Shown here piece after piece: positions 1-6,560 of a stretch of DNA of 7,045 nucleotides. The translations under genes and the position numbers were made by a program. The notes under the pieces are model-generated. The model was not told where the DNA came from. It was given only the letters and a program-made list of their open reading frames with translations, and did not search any database. Source of the DNA: Calditerrivibrio sp. (GTDB lineage: Bacteria > Chrysiogenota > Deferribacteres > Deferribacterales > Calditerrivibrionaceae); the NCBI GenBank assembly GCA_020217115.1, contig JAIWOA010000136.1, positions 1 to 7,045 on the forward strand. The letters run 5' to 3'. Positions within the stretch are counted from its first letter, which is position 1; every line of letters begins with the position of its first letter.

Positions 1-261
1 CTTTTGCTTATGCAAGCCTATGTAAATAGGGAAGCATTACAAAAGACAATAGAGACTGGATATGCACACTATTTTTCCCGAAGTAGGGATAAAATCTGGA
101 AAAAGGGTGAAACTTCAGGCCATCTACAAAAGATTGTTAAAATATTTATTGATTGTGATAACGATTGTTTATTATATATGGTTAAGCAGATAGGTGTTGC
201 TTGCCATACTGGAGCTGAAAGTTGTTTTTTTACATTAGTGTACAGGAATGATGAAAAATGA
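1..261 (+). CDS. hisI: Phosphoribosyl-AMP cyclohydrolase HisI, 3' part (5' end outside window)
   Basis: This is the C-terminal 86 residues of a monofunctional HisI, the cytosolic metalloenzyme that opens the adenine ring of phosphoribosyl-AMP in histidine biosynthesis. The family signature is clear: an L-M-x-A-Y-x-N-x-E-A segment at the left edge, then [20 protein letters not shown], the metal-ligand motif DCDNDC (from base 151), and the zinc-binding [10 protein letters not shown] near the end. The protein stops about ten residues after that motif, so no HisE (phosphoribosyl-ATP pyrophosphatase) domain is fused to it. The reading frame is open through base 1, so the real start lies upstream of the window; the internal TTG or ATG codons near the edge fall inside the conserved domain and are not starts. 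pilM begins 27 bp downstream with no visible terminator between, so read-through into the pilus operon is possible. Confidence 0.96.
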   Translation, partial: LLLMQAYVNREALQKTIETGYAHYFSRSRDKIWKKGETSGHLQKIVKIFIDCDNDCLLYMVKQIGVACHTGAESCFFTLVYRNDEK

Positions 262-288
262 TTTTATCATTTATAGTGAGGATATCAT

Positions 289-1329
289 ATGTTTGGAAAA
301 TCAGGTAACTTAGTCGGTCTGGATATAGGTTCGAATTCCATTAAGATAGTGGAGCTTGCAGAGGGTAGGAGTGGATATTCAATTAAAAGTATCGGTTACA
401 AAGAGCTCCCAAGGGATGTTATTTCGGAAGGTTCTATCATTGATGTGGCAGAGATAGTAAATTCCCTTAATGAAATATTCAAAGAAAGAAAGATATCTAA
501 TAATAATGTTGCAATAGGTCTTAAGGGGAATACAGTTATAGCCAAGAGGATTCATATACCTGGTGCTGATTCAAGTTTGTTAGAGGAGGAGTTTAGATAC
601 CAGGCCCAACAGTTTATTCAGATGGATATTGAAGATGTTAATATAGATTATCATATAGTTAAAACAGATGAAGAGAGTAGTATGACAGATGTTATTCTTG
701 CAGTTGCCCGCAAGGATGTCATCTCCGGGATGCTCTCGACCCTTGGTTTTACAAAATTAAAGGTGTCTGTTGTTGATCTTGAAGTCTTTGCACTGGCGAA
801 TGCCTATGAACTGACATATGGTATTAACAGTGACGTTAACGCCATATTGAACTTAGGTCACTCATCTTCTATTATAGTATTTATTAAGAACGGTTACTAT
901 GAATTTTCTCGTGAGATTTCAATGGGTGGCAAAGATTGTATTGAGATGATACAGAAGAAACTGGGTGTAACATATGATAGTGCAAGATTAATAATGAATG
1001 ATGGTGATGCTATAGAATTTAATGAGGATCTACAAAGGGTTATAAGTGATTTTAATACTCAGTTGGGTTATGAGATAAAGCATTCTCTGGATATCTTTTA
1101 TAGCACAACAAAATACTCTACTTCTAAGATTTTTATTTGTGGAGGATTAGCCAAATTATTTGATTTAAAAGGTGCAATATCGAGAACATCTGATCTACCT
1201 GTGGAGGAATTTAATCCCTTTGTAAACGTTGATATCTCTTCAGCTTCAGATTATGAATTGGTGGTCAATAATCCTTACTTATTCAATACAGCTTTGGGCC
1301 TGGCCCTTAGAAAGGTGAAGGACAGATGA
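289..1329 (+). CDS. pilM: Type IV pilus assembly protein PilM (actin-like ATPase)
   Basis: 346 residues, the usual PilM length. PilM is a cytoplasmic FtsA/actin-fold protein that binds nucleotide and the N-terminal tail of PilN, forming the inner base of the pilus alignment subcomplex. Visible motifs: phosphate-1 loop VGLDIGSNSIK (residues 9-19), the PilM-typical VVDLEVFALANAYE (161-174), phosphate-2 region ILNLGHSSS (186-194) followed by F-S-R-E-I-x-x-G-G (206-214), adenosine motif IFICGGLAKL (281-290), and the C-terminal NPYLFNTALGLALRK (328-342). In the phosphate-2 loop an Asn (188) stands where actin-family proteins often have Asp. There is no signal peptide or membrane segment, which fits a cytoplasmic protein. 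The ATG has a GAGGA ribosome-binding site at 278-282 with six bases of spacing. It is the first gene of pilMNOPQ, and its TGA overlaps the pilN start as ATGA. Confidence 0.96.
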   Translation: MFGKSGNLVGLDIGSNSIKIVELAEGRSGYSIKSIGYKELPRDVISEGSIIDVAEIVNSLNEIFKERKISNNNVAIGLKGNTVIAKRIHIPGADSSLLEEEFRYQAQQFIQMDIEDVNIDYHIVKTDEESSMTDVILAVARKDVISGMLSTLGFTKLKVSVVDLEVFALANAYELTYGINSDVNAILNLGHSSSIIVFIKNGYYEFSREISMGGKDCIEMIQKKLGVTYDSARLIMNDGDAIEFNEDLQRVISDFNTQLGYEIKHSLDIFYSTTKYSTSKIFICGGLAKLFDLKGAISRTSDLPVEEFNPFVNVDISSASDYELVVNNPYLFNTALGLALRKVKDR

Positions 1330-1871
1330 TAAAGATAAACCTACTTGGTGTAAAGAAGAAAAAAAAGACTAATCCTGTTGTTGTGGAACTCTTAGTAGTT
1401 TTTGTTTTCCTGCTTGCCTATATACTTTATTTTGTAAATGTCAATTCTTCGATGAGATCAGAGTTGGAACATTACAAATCTGAAGTTGTTACTTTACAGA
1501 TAGAGCTTAAAAAACTTCAGAAAATTAAGAATGAAATAGAAGAGTTTAAAAAGAAGCGGGAGGCTCTACAGAAGAAGATAGATATTGTGAAGAATCTAAA
1601 GAAAGGGCAGAGGGGGTATGCTCCTTTATTTATAAATATTGAAAAGTCTCTCCCTGAAGATGTCTGGATAAGTAATGTGGCATACAATGGAAATAGTATA
1701 ACTATTAATGTTACATCCCTTAGAAGTTCCTCCGTTAATCAATTTATAATGAATCTTTATAAAACTAACATGTTTACTAATATAGAGCTAAAAGTAGTTA
1801 AAAAAGCTAACGTAGATAAAATAGACATTAACAATTTTGATATAATTGCTAATGTAAGTTTAGGTGGTTGA
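1326..1871 (+). CDS. pilN: Type IV pilus inner-membrane protein PilN
   Basis: 181 residues, a normal length for PilN, the bitopic inner-membrane protein that ties cytoplasmic PilM to the periplasmic cage made with PilO. The N-terminus MIKINLL matches the conserved INLL tail that docks into PilM. It is followed by a very basic stretch (residues 10-14, five lysines), consistent with a cytoplasmic-side anchor, and one membrane segment at about 17-38. A charged K/E-rich coiled coil spans about 42-93. The C-terminal periplasmic part (about 98-181) has the pattern expected of the PilN ferredoxin-like fold, including LPEDVWISNVAYNGNSITI (109-127). The start codon overlaps the pilM stop (ATGA), so translation is probably coupled. 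It sits in the canonical order between pilM and pilO. Sequence similarity among PilN proteins is low, so the call rests on topology, the INLL tail and gene order together. Confidence 0.94.
   Translation: MIKINLLGVKKKKKTNPVVVELLVVFVFLLAYILYFVNVNSSMRSELEHYKSEVVTLQIELKKLQKIKNEIEEFKKKREALQKKIDIVKNLKKGQRGYAPLFINIEKSLPEDVWISNVAYNGNSITINVTSLRSSSVNQFIMNLYKTNMFTNIELKVVKKANVDKIDINNFDIIANVSLGG
1862..1867 (+). promoter_or_regulatory. Ribosome-binding site deciding the pilO start
   Basis: AGGTGG lies five bases before the ATG at 1873. An in-frame GTG at 1864 would sit inside this site and has no good Shine-Dalgarno sequence of its own, so the ATG is the better start. The site is within the last codons of pilN. 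Confidence 0.7.
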
Positions 1872-1872
1872 T

Positions 1873-2496
1873 ATGGCAGGTTTATTAGCTAAGTTTGGGT
1901 CATTAAAATTAATTTACCGGGTATTCATTTATCTGTCAATTTTTTTAATTCTTGGTGTTTTATACTATTATGTTTTATATTCTCCTTTAAAAAAGGAGAT
2001 AGAAAATTCAAAGCAGGATTATGACAGGCTTGTCCTTGAGGTATCAAGGATAAAACCGATAACTTTAAACTATGAGCAGTTCAAAAAAGAGGTAGAAATT
2101 TTAGACAGACAGTTTAATATGCTTCTTGAGATACTACCTAATGAAAAGAGTTACAATCTTATCTATGATCAACTTGTAGATCTTGCCGAGAAAAATGGCT
2201 TGAAGGTTGTTCTATTTCAGCCTACTGGTGAAACATCAATAGATGATTTCCATTCAAAGGTTAATTTTAATATGAATATTGAGGGTGAGTATTTAGAATT
2301 TGTAAGTTTTCTTCACAATATAAGTTTCTTAAATAGAGTTATAAGTCTGAACAATTTTACCTTGACTCAGAGAAAAAGTCCGGAAGGTAAATCTATTTTA
2401 TCTGTTAATATGTCTATGAACTCATATATGTTTAAGCAGGCAAAGATGGGTACCTCTGAAGATGCTCAATCTAATAAACCTGGAGAGAAAAAATGA
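1873..2496 (+). CDS. pilO: Type IV pilus inner-membrane protein PilO
   Basis: 207 residues from the preferred ATG, 210 if the upstream GTG at 1864 is used. PilO is the partner of PilN: a bitopic inner-membrane protein whose periplasmic part forms PilN-PilO heterodimers and binds PilP. Visible parts: a short cytoplasmic N-terminus, a membrane segment at about 16-36, a coiled coil at about 38-90 ending at the conserved Leu-Pro (88-89), and a ferredoxin-like domain at about 92-187. The segment DDFHSKVNFNMNIEGEY followed by LEFVSFLHNISFLNRVISL (124-159) closely matches the PilO family pattern of D-F/Y, G-x-Y, F-L-x-x-h-x-x-L-x-R-h. The tail after residue 188 is hydrophilic and probably disordered. 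The start lies one base after the pilN stop, and the stop overlaps the pilP start as ATGA. An 8-bp hairpin lies in codons 37-43. Confidence 0.95.
   Translation: MAGLLAKFGSLKLIYRVFIYLSIFLILGVLYYYVLYSPLKKEIENSKQDYDRLVLEVSRIKPITLNYEQFKKEVEILDRQFNMLLEILPNEKSYNLIYDQLVDLAEKNGLKVVLFQPTGETSIDDFHSKVNFNMNIEGEYLEFVSFLHNISFLNRVISLNNFTLTQRKSPEGKSILSVNMSMNSYMFKQAKMGTSEDAQSNKPGEKK
1981..1999 (+). repeat. Small perfect inverted repeat within pilO
   Basis: TCTCCTTT at 1981-1988 and AAAGGAGA at 1992-1999 form an 8-bp stem with an AAA loop, in codons 37-43 of pilO just after the membrane segment. No T run follows, so it is not a terminator. The right arm contains a Shine-Dalgarno-like AAGGAG, but no start codon lies at a usable distance. 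It may simply reflect the Ser-Pro-Leu-Lys-Lys-Glu-Ile codons. Confidence 0.5.
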
Positions 2497-3008
2497 GAGT
2501 AATTGTTGCCATACTTATAGTTAGTTTGATTGCTTGTGGAAGTGAACCAAAGAAGGATGAAGCTAAAAATGTACAAAAAAAAGTGGAACCTGTGAAATTT
2601 GACACTACGGAGTTAGTTAAGCAAGAAGAGGAGTTAAGGTTGCTTTTTAAGCAAAAGATAGAACCTTTAAATTATAGACCTAAGAAGGATCCTTTTAGAT
2701 CAGTTGTCGAAACATACAAAGAGAGTTTAGCCAACCAATTTAGTGAGAACCCTTTAAAGAATGCAACTCTTGATCAGATTACTCTGGTTGGTGTTTTAAA
2801 TAGTAAGGTTGGAAATGTGGGTGTGGTGGAGATTGCTGGACAAACTTTTTATGTTAAAGTAGGAGATAGAGTGGGGATGAATGATGGCGTTGTGGTTGAT
2901 GTTACGAGTACAACTTTAAGGGTAAGACAAATGGAAAAAGATGTTTTTGGTAATATTAGGGCAACTGTAAAAGATATAACAATTGCAACAACAGGGGGTA
3001 AATTATGA
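2493..3008 (+). CDS. pilP: Type IV pilus lipoprotein PilP
   Basis: 171 residues, typical of PilP, the lipoprotein that links the PilN-PilO cage to the N-terminal domains of the PilQ secretin. A short lipoprotein signal peptide ends in the lipobox L-I-A-C (12-15), so Cys15 should be lipidated after cleavage by signal peptidase II. A charged, probably flexible linker follows (about 17-62), then the family's conserved D-P-F motif (KDPF, 65-68). The C-terminal beta domain (about 95-165) has LVGVL (98-102) and VKVGDRVG (121-128), matching the PilP pattern of L-x-G-x-L and h-x-V-G-D-x-h-G. The ATG overlaps the pilO stop (ATGA) and has GGAGAG at 2482-2487 as its ribosome-binding site. Its own stop overlaps the pilQ start in the same way. 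Confidence 0.95.
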   Translation: MRVIVAILIVSLIACGSEPKKDEAKNVQKKVEPVKFDTTELVKQEEELRLLFKQKIEPLNYRPKKDPFRSVVETYKESLANQFSENPLKNATLDQITLVGVLNSKVGNVGVVEIAGQTFYVKVGDRVGMNDGVVVDVTSTTLRVRQMEKDVFGNIRATVKDITIATTGGKL

Positions 3009-5371
3009 GAAAGTTAATGTTATATATCACACTTTGTGGGGTATTACTATTTTCAATATTGGGATGTGCTGAGAAGAAGGTTGATGTTGGAAAGGATAAT
3101 GTAGCTAATGTTTCATTGCCTATTTTAGAGAATGTTGTCATTACTAAGTCTGACAATAAATATGAGCTTAATATCTCTTCTGATGCTAAAGATGTTTCTG
3201 TATTCTATGGTAAAAATCCCTATGCTTTGACTGTTATAGTGCCAGGTGTTCAAGTAAGTACTGAAGCTATGAAATATAGTTTTTCCGACGATTTGGTGGA
3301 AAATGTTTCTGTTATCCCCAGAAATGATCAGGCTATAGTTAGTGTTAAATTAAAGGATGACGTGGACTATAACCACACTGTTAATGATAAAGGTATAAAG
3401 GTTAACTTTAAAGTTGACAAAGCTGATGTTAAAACTGTCCTAAAAAGTAGTGGATGGTTTGAGAGTATTGACATAGTTAATATTGGAAATGCTACATATA
3501 TATCTGATTTTGAAAATTTGTCAGATGAGGGGAATCTGCTAATAAGGTTATCTTCTGATGGTGCTGCAAAGGTTGATTATGGTTATATAAATAATGAAAC
3601 TTTGTATGTTGATTTTTATGATATAAAGTTTGTTTCTGACAAGTCTGTGTTTAATGGTAAGGGTTTGGTTAAGGATATAAAGGTTGTAAGCTCACTTTTC
3701 CCTCAAAAAGTTAGATTTTTGATTACTGTTTCAAAGGGTATTACCCCTTCAGTTGGTTTTAAAGATGGTAAATATATAATTACTTCCAATTTATCTGATC
3801 TTAATAATTCATTTAACCTTGTGAGTAAAATTGAATCCAGAAAAGTTGGTGATGTGCAGGGTATAAATATTACTTCTACAGGTAATGTTCAATATGAAAA
3901 AAAGATCATTGATGGCAATCTTGTGTTGTTATTTAAAGAAAATGTAAGGTTTAGCAGTGGTATAAATCCTGTTATGTTTTTTGAGAGTGCACCTATAAAA
4001 TATGTAAAAGTTGGTAAGGTATCTGGTAAGCCAGCTGTAGTTTTTGTCCCAAATGGTGATGTTTATTCTAAAGTTGAAAATGATAAAGGTGGTATAGTAG
4101 TTTATAGCAGTGATAAAAAATTCTCAAAACCATCTGATATTGAAGTTAAAACAAGTGGAGGTTCAAATGTATCTGCTTCAGACCTTATAAGTCTAAGCAT
4201 AAAAGATATGGATGTTAAGGAGGCTGTCAAGCTTATCTATTATGGAAGAAATAAAAATATTATTTTTGGTAAAGAGGTTCAGGGGAAGACTTCAATTTTT
4301 GTAAAGGATGTACACTACAAAACTGCTTTGGCCGCCATTTATAGAGAAAATAATTTAGTTGAAGTAGAAGAGGATAATGTAATATGGGTGATAGGGAAGG
4401 CAAGGCAGGATGAGATACTTGCTGAAAAAGCAAAACTTATAAAGATTGCTGAGGAAAATAAGAAAGTAGAGCCCCTTTTTACTGAAATTATAGCAGTGAA
4501 TTATTACAAAGCTTCAGATTTTGATGCTGTTGTAAAAGGGGTTTTAAGCCCAAGGGGTAAATCTCAGGTTGAGTCTAAATCAAACAGTTTTGTTATTACA
4601 GATACAAGGGATGCAATAGAAAAAGTAAAAGGTGTATTAAAAAATGTTGATAAACCAACACCTCAGGTAAATATAGAAGCAAGAATAGTAGAGGTTGCAG
4701 ATAGTAATGATTTGGCACTGGGTATAAAGTGGGGTGTCAATACTAATATTAATAGAACATCAGTTAATTTTCCCGGTACAATAGGTATTAATGGTGATGC
4801 TGGTGGTTATATGGTGAACTTGCCAGTTGGTAATCCTGCGGGAGCCCTTGCATTGACTCTTGGTAATTTGAGCAACTCTTTCAATATAAATCTCGCAATA
4901 TCAGCTATGGAAGCAAGAAATAGAGCAAAAACCATCTCCAGTCCAAAAATAACAACACTTGATAATCAGGAGGCTGAAATAAAAAGTGGTGGTAAAGCAA
5001 TTATCGTTCCGTCAGGGGATAATACAGCTTCTCAAACTATAGATGTTGGTATTAAACTAAAGGTAAAACCTCATATTACTGCTAATAATATGGTTTTCAT
5101 GGAGATAGAGGTTGAGAAGAGCTCTCTTGGTGCTGTAACTGGTTCTACAGCTGAAACCCTTGAAAAAAAGGCAAAAACACAGGTGCTTCTGGCAAATGGT
5201 GAGACTACTGTTATCGGTGGAATATATGAAGATGAGCAAAACTATACAGATGCAGGTGTTCCAGGTTTAAGTAATATCCCATTTTTGGGATGGCTATTTA
5301 AGAGTAAAATTGACAAGAGAACTAAACGGGAACTTCTCGTTTTTATAACACCAAGGATTCAAAATCAGTGA
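3005..5371 (+). CDS. pilQ: Type IV pilus secretin PilQ, with a predicted lipoprotein signal
   Basis: 788 residues. PilQ forms the multimeric outer-membrane pore through which the pilus passes. The N-terminal signal peptide ends in I-L-G-C (18-21), a good lipobox, so the mature protein is probably lipidated at Cys21; many studied PilQ proteins instead have an ordinary Sec signal and use a separate pilotin. Residues of about 40-370 look like beta-rich AMIN-type segments, perhaps three copies (about 40-136, 152-262, 275-370), which in PilQ bind peptidoglycan. Next come the STN/N0 domain (about 393-463), a secretin N domain (about 493-552) and the secretin core (about 553-788). The core starts with PQVNIEARIVEV and includes ISSPKITTLDNQEAEIKSGG (645-664), VPGLSNIPFLGWLFK (752-766) and the terminal ELLVFITPRI (776-785). 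The start overlaps the pilP stop (ATGA) and has an AGGGGG site at 2993-2998. Confidence 0.97.
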   Translation: MRKLMLYITLCGVLLFSILGCAEKKVDVGKDNVANVSLPILENVVITKSDNKYELNISSDAKDVSVFYGKNPYALTVIVPGVQVSTEAMKYSFSDDLVENVSVIPRNDQAIVSVKLKDDVDYNHTVNDKGIKVNFKVDKADVKTVLKSSGWFESIDIVNIGNATYISDFENLSDEGNLLIRLSSDGAAKVDYGYINNETLYVDFYDIKFVSDKSVFNGKGLVKDIKVVSSLFPQKVRFLITVSKGITPSVGFKDGKYIITSNLSDLNNSFNLVSKIESRKVGDVQGINITSTGNVQYEKKIIDGNLVLLFKENVRFSSGINPVMFFESAPIKYVKVGKVSGKPAVVFVPNGDVYSKVENDKGGIVVYSSDKKFSKPSDIEVKTSGGSNVSASDLISLSIKDMDVKEAVKLIYYGRNKNIIFGKEVQGKTSIFVKDVHYKTALAAIYRENNLVEVEEDNVIWVIGKARQDEILAEKAKLIKIAEENKKVEPLFTEIIAVNYYKASDFDAVVKGVLSPRGKSQVESKSNSFVITDTRDAIEKVKGVLKNVDKPTPQVNIEARIVEVADSNDLALGIKWGVNTNINRTSVNFPGTIGINGDAGGYMVNLPVGNPAGALALTLGNLSNSFNINLAISAMEARNRAKTISSPKITTLDNQEAEIKSGGKAIIVPSGDNTASQTIDVGIKLKVKPHITANNMVFMEIEVEKSSLGAVTGSTAETLEKKAKTQVLLANGETTVIGGIYEDEQNYTDAGVPGLSNIPFLGWLFKSKIDKRTKRELLVFITPRIQNQ

Positions 5372-6492
5372 TGAAAATATTTTTAGTAGCCGGCGAAGAG
5401 TCGGGCGATATACACGGAGCTAATATGATCCGTCATCTAAAACTGATGACGGATTTTTCATTATATGGAACTGGGGGGGTAAATTTAAAAGATCTCGGTC
5501 AAGAGCAGTATCTTGATATCTCAGATATGACTATTATCGGTGTAGGCCAGATTTTTTCAAAAATACCGTTTATAATAAATATGTTTAAGGTGTTAAAAAA
5601 GAAGCTTCTGGAAGTCAAACCTGACCTGGTTGTGCTTATTGACTACCCCGGATTTAATCTGAAATTTGCCAAATTTGCCAAAAAGAATGGTTTTAAGGTA
5701 GTTTATTATATTACACCACAGGTTTGGGCATGGCATTATTCAAGAGTTAATATAATAAAAATGTATGTTGATAAGGTCTATTGTATATTACCCTTTGAAG
5801 AGGATATTTTTAGAAAAGAGGGGATAGATGCCCTCTATGTTGGTAACCCCATTGTGGATAATATAAAATTCAAACATCATAGTAGAGAGGATTTTTTTTA
5901 TCATCTTGGGATAAAAGATGATAAAAAATTAGTAGGTTTGCTACCCGGTAGTCGTAAAAGAGAGATATATGATAATATGCCAATTTTCATGGATTGTGTT
6001 GTAAGATTTTCTGACAGATACAATTTTGTTATTGCAAAGGCAGATTCTGTAAAAGAGGATTGGCTTAAAGAATACAACCTTGAAGCTTCCAGTATAAAAA
6101 TTGTAAAAAATTCAAGCTATGATGTTATGAAATATTCTGATATACTCTGGTGCTGTTCAGGGACAGCTTCATTGGAGGCTGCTATACTGGGTACTCCATC
6201 AATTATTGTGTATAAGATATCTACACTTACTAATTTTGTTTTAAAATATTTTATAAAACCTAAATGGATAGGTTTGCCCAATATAATACTAAAAAAGACA
6301 ATTTTCCCTGAGCTGTTAAACCAGAACTTCAATATAAATGCTCTTTTTAAAACTACAGAAGAGATTCTAAAGGTTGCAGATTCAATCAGGGAGGAACTTA
6401 GATATTTCAAGACTATTTTTGAGGGTAGAAACCCATCTCAAAACGTTGCCCAGGATATCTATGAACATTTTATAAAAATTTCAAAAATCTAA
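5371..6492 (+). CDS. lpxB: Lipid-A-disaccharide synthase LpxB
   Basis: 373 residues (E. coli LpxB has 382). This family-19 glycosyltransferase joins UDP-diacylglucosamine to lipid X at the inner face of the inner membrane, giving the lipid A disaccharide. Family motifs in order: AGEESGDIHGA (7-17), GTGG (33-36), IDYPGFN (90-96), TPQVWAW (115-121), VGNPIVD (157-163), LLPGSRKREI (190-199), SGTASLEA (263-270), GLPNIIL (301-307) and PELLN (313-317). The protein looks complete. The ATG overlaps the pilQ stop by one base (TGATG). An in-frame GTG at 5368 would instead give a 4-base GTGA overlap like the other operon junctions, and it lies nearer (9 rather than 12 bases) to the weak AAGGAT site at 5353-5358; the two options differ by one residue. 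The gene is therefore probably co-transcribed and translationally coupled with pilQ. A terminator-like hairpin lies in codons 20-28. Confidence 0.97.
   Translation: MKIFLVAGEESGDIHGANMIRHLKLMTDFSLYGTGGVNLKDLGQEQYLDISDMTIIGVGQIFSKIPFIINMFKVLKKKLLEVKPDLVVLIDYPGFNLKFAKFAKKNGFKVVYYITPQVWAWHYSRVNIIKMYVDKVYCILPFEEDIFRKEGIDALYVGNPIVDNIKFKHHSREDFFYHLGIKDDKKLVGLLPGSRKREIYDNMPIFMDCVVRFSDRYNFVIAKADSVKEDWLKEYNLEASSIKIVKNSSYDVMKYSDILWCCSGTASLEAAILGTPSIIVYKISTLTNFVLKYFIKPKWIGLPNIILKKTIFPELLNQNFNINALFKTTEEILKVADSIREELRYFKTIFEGRNPSQNVAQDIYEHFIKISKI
5428..5458 (+). terminator. Intrinsic-terminator-like hairpin inside the 5' end of lpxB
   Basis: ATCCGTCATC (5428-5437) and GATGACGGAT (5445-5454) pair perfectly over 10 bp, five of them G-C, with a 7-base loop. 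T5 at 5454-5458 begins with the last base of the stem. This is the shape of a rho-independent terminator acting on + strand transcripts, 57 bases after the pilQ stop but within lpxB codons 20-28 (I-R-H-L-K-L-M-T-D). On the opposite strand no T run follows the stem. The lpxB frame is clearly continuous through it, with conserved motifs on both sides, so if functional it would act as an attenuator rather than a complete stop. The structure is seen directly; its function is inferred. Confidence 0.55.
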
Positions 6493-6497
6493 AAAAA

Positions 6498-6510
6498 GGA
6501 AAAATTTTCC
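6498..6510. repeat. 13-bp palindrome in the lpxB downstream spacer
   Basis: GGAAAA and TTTTCC flank a single central A in the 68-bp spacer between lpxB and the next gene, six bases after the lpxB stop and ten bases before the candidate -24 element. The stem is too A/T-rich and the loop too tight for a convincing terminator, and no T run follows beyond the arm itself. A protein-binding site is possible, but no regulator can be named. Confidence 0.35.
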
Positions 6511-6520
6511 CATAACATAT

Positions 6521-6536
6521 TGGCATCCATATTTCT
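6521..6536 (+). promoter_or_regulatory. Possible sigma-54 (-24/-12) promoter for the FliK-like gene
   Basis: TGGCAT at 6521-6526 and TTTCT at 6532-6536 have the spacing of a sigma-54 promoter (consensus TGGCAC/T-N5-TTGCA/T). The -24 GG is intact, but the -12 GC reads TC, a mismatch at a normally strongly conserved base. Transcription would start near 6547, leaving a leader of about 14 bases that just contains the ribosome-binding site. Sigma-54 control is common for mid-class flagellar genes, which fits the tentative identity of the gene. Confidence 0.35.
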
Positions 6537-6549
6537 CTTAGGTATTCAT

Positions 6550-6555
6550 GGAGGT
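6550..6555 (+). promoter_or_regulatory. Strong ribosome-binding site for the downstream gene
   Basis: GGAGGT lies five bases before the ATG at 6561. It fixes that start and rules out the out-of-frame ATG at 6548, which overlaps the site and leads to only a short frame. Confidence 0.85.
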
Positions 6556-6560
6556 GCTAT

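Noticed and set aside
149..178. TTGATT and TATATA with an 18-bp spacer inside hisI, as a possible sigma-70 promoter for pilM.
   Set aside because: The match at -35 is imperfect, the region is AT-rich coding sequence, and such matches arise often by chance.
1359..1366. Run of eight A in the fifth-lysine region of pilN, and a similar A8 at 2575-2582 in pilP, as possible phase-variation or slippage sites.
   Set aside because: Runs of this length are expected by chance in DNA this AT-rich, and both lie in lysine-rich coding stretches with an intact frame.
2956..3156. Minus-strand frame of 66 codons across the pilP/pilQ junction, and similar minus-strand frames at 5057-5239 and 6117-6410.
   Set aside because: Each lies opposite a strongly supported gene, resembles no known family, and lacks a convincing ribosome-binding site.
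5662..5679. Tandem duplication of the 9-base unit AAATTTGCC in lpxB.
   Set aside because: It encodes the Lys-Phe-Ala repeat in a stretch that aligns with the usual LpxB spacing without an insertion, so it is normal coding sequence.
5817..5836. AGAGGG / CCCTCT inverted repeat in the middle of lpxB.
   Set aside because: It has only six base pairs with an eight-base loop, no T run, and lies in conserved coding sequence.
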